Assembly (NCBI GenBank): GCA_003219345.1
Contig: QHOP01000243.1
Span: forward strand, 1-6,904
DNA length: 6,904 bases
Reading direction: 5' to 3'
Source: Verrucomicrobiota bacterium
GTDB lineage: Bacteria; Verrucomicrobiota; Verrucomicrobiia; Limisphaerales; AV2
Position numbers and translations under genes: made by a program. Shown here piece by piece: positions 6,659 to 6,904 of the stretch. Numbering within the stretch: the stretch's first letter is position 1; each line of letters starts with the position of its first letter. A model generated the notes under the pieces. It was not told the DNA's origin and made no database searches. It was given only the letters and a program-made list of their open reading frames with translations.

Positions 6659-6665
6659 AGCGCCG
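6647..6665. repeat. GC-rich hairpin overlapping the second 18-base repeat
   Basis: CGGCGCT (6647-6653) pairs with AGCGCCG (6659-6665) around a five-base loop. The left arm belongs to the second copy of the 18-base direct repeat; the first copy at 6447-6464 lacks the right arm, so it looks like a truncated or diverged copy of the same palindrome. Confidence 0.5.
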
Positions 6666-6764
6666 TTTCGGCAGTCATAACCGCCGCTGCAATCCAAAGT
6701 TCGAGATCAGGACACTCCCCCGCTTCGCTTTTCCTGGCAGCCCGTGTGCCGGCTGGATATTGTT

Positions 6765-6782
6765 CTGCGACCCGTGTCGCAG
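6765..6782. repeat. CTGCGAC/GTCGCAG hairpin
   Basis: CTGCGAC (6765-6771) and GTCGCAG (6776-6782) form a perfect seven-pair stem with a CCGT loop. No T-run follows. It is another palindrome in the 3' island, probably of the dispersed type; a role as a terminator for a gene beyond the window cannot be judged. Confidence 0.45.
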
Positions 6783-6904
6783 GGTCGTCAACTGCTGAAT
6801 TGCATCGCTGCCTTGGGCGCCTTGACCAGTCTGAGCGCCGGCGCGCTCGATTGGCAGCCGCACGAAGGTCATCGTTGCGCGCCGCTGACATTTGCGGCAA
6901 AGGG

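Larger units (their letters stand above)
6365..6904. other. 540-base stretch without a convincing gene; repeat island
   Basis: After the stop codon of the secreted-protein gene no reading frame has both a believable start and recognisable product. The stretch is instead dense in palindromes and repeated words, listed separately (6420-6432, 6447-6464 with 6641-6658, 6513-6625, 6647-6665, 6765-6782). In addition AGTGTCCTGAT at 6433-6443 recurs inverted as ATCAGGACACT at 6706-6716. About 6783-6904 holds nothing I recognise; open frames there on the minus strand read as low-complexity Arg/Ala-rich text. Confidence 0.6.

Noticed and set aside
6390..6782. CRISPR array
   Set aside because: The repeated words are only two near-identical copies 194 bases apart with no regular spacer, and there are no cas genes.
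6616..6900. Minus-strand open frame of 94 codons, and an overlapping one at 6675-6872
   Set aside because: The first starts with TTG, and both read through palindromic repeats with no domain. Two overlapping frames of similar quality argue that neither is real.

Overview
The window looks like chromosomal DNA of a GC-rich, Gram-negative bacterium, most probably a Verrucomicrobiota member of the Pedosphaera/Limisphaerales kind. Three things point there: an LPS-export permease (so an outer membrane), a very large secreted beta-rich protein whose last ~45 residues match the 'W-x-G-x-G-x-LQS ... FYRLR' ending I associate with secreted verrucomicrobial proteins, and intergenic spacers packed with palindromes and hexamer-periodic repeats. 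The taxon is an inference from recognition; no ribosomal or marker gene is present.

Layout, left to right. Bases 1-57 may hold the first 19 codons of a leftward gene running out of the window (weak). Four rightward genes follow: a polytopic membrane acyltransferase of the HGSNAT/NagX (DUF5009-like) family (165-1496); a small single-domain cupin with a textbook metal site (1589-2005); an LptF/LptG-family permease (2100-3266); and a 961-residue secreted protein made of three laminin-G/concanavalin-like modules alternating with two Ig-like modules (3479-6364). Gaps between them are 92, 94 and 212 bases, so co-transcription is possible but nothing is tightly coupled. The last 540 bases have no convincing gene and are a repeat island.

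How the genes might fit together: three of the four products act at the envelope (sugar acetylation across the inner membrane, LPS transport, a secreted or surface protein). The cupin has no evident substrate. The grouping is loosely thematic, and I see no sequence sign that they form one pathway.

Most notable are the non-coding elements: an imperfect inverted element with hexamer periodicity before the permease, a strong bulged hairpin before the large secreted protein, a palindrome abutting the cupin start codon, and in the 3' island a 113-base MITE-like element with perfect 10-base terminal inverted repeats next to two nearly identical 18-base repeats. I found no CRISPR array, phage module, transposase, toxin-antitoxin pair, tRNA or rRNA, and no convincing new multi-gene system. 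The best candidates for novelty are the repeat family and the module architecture of the secreted protein.
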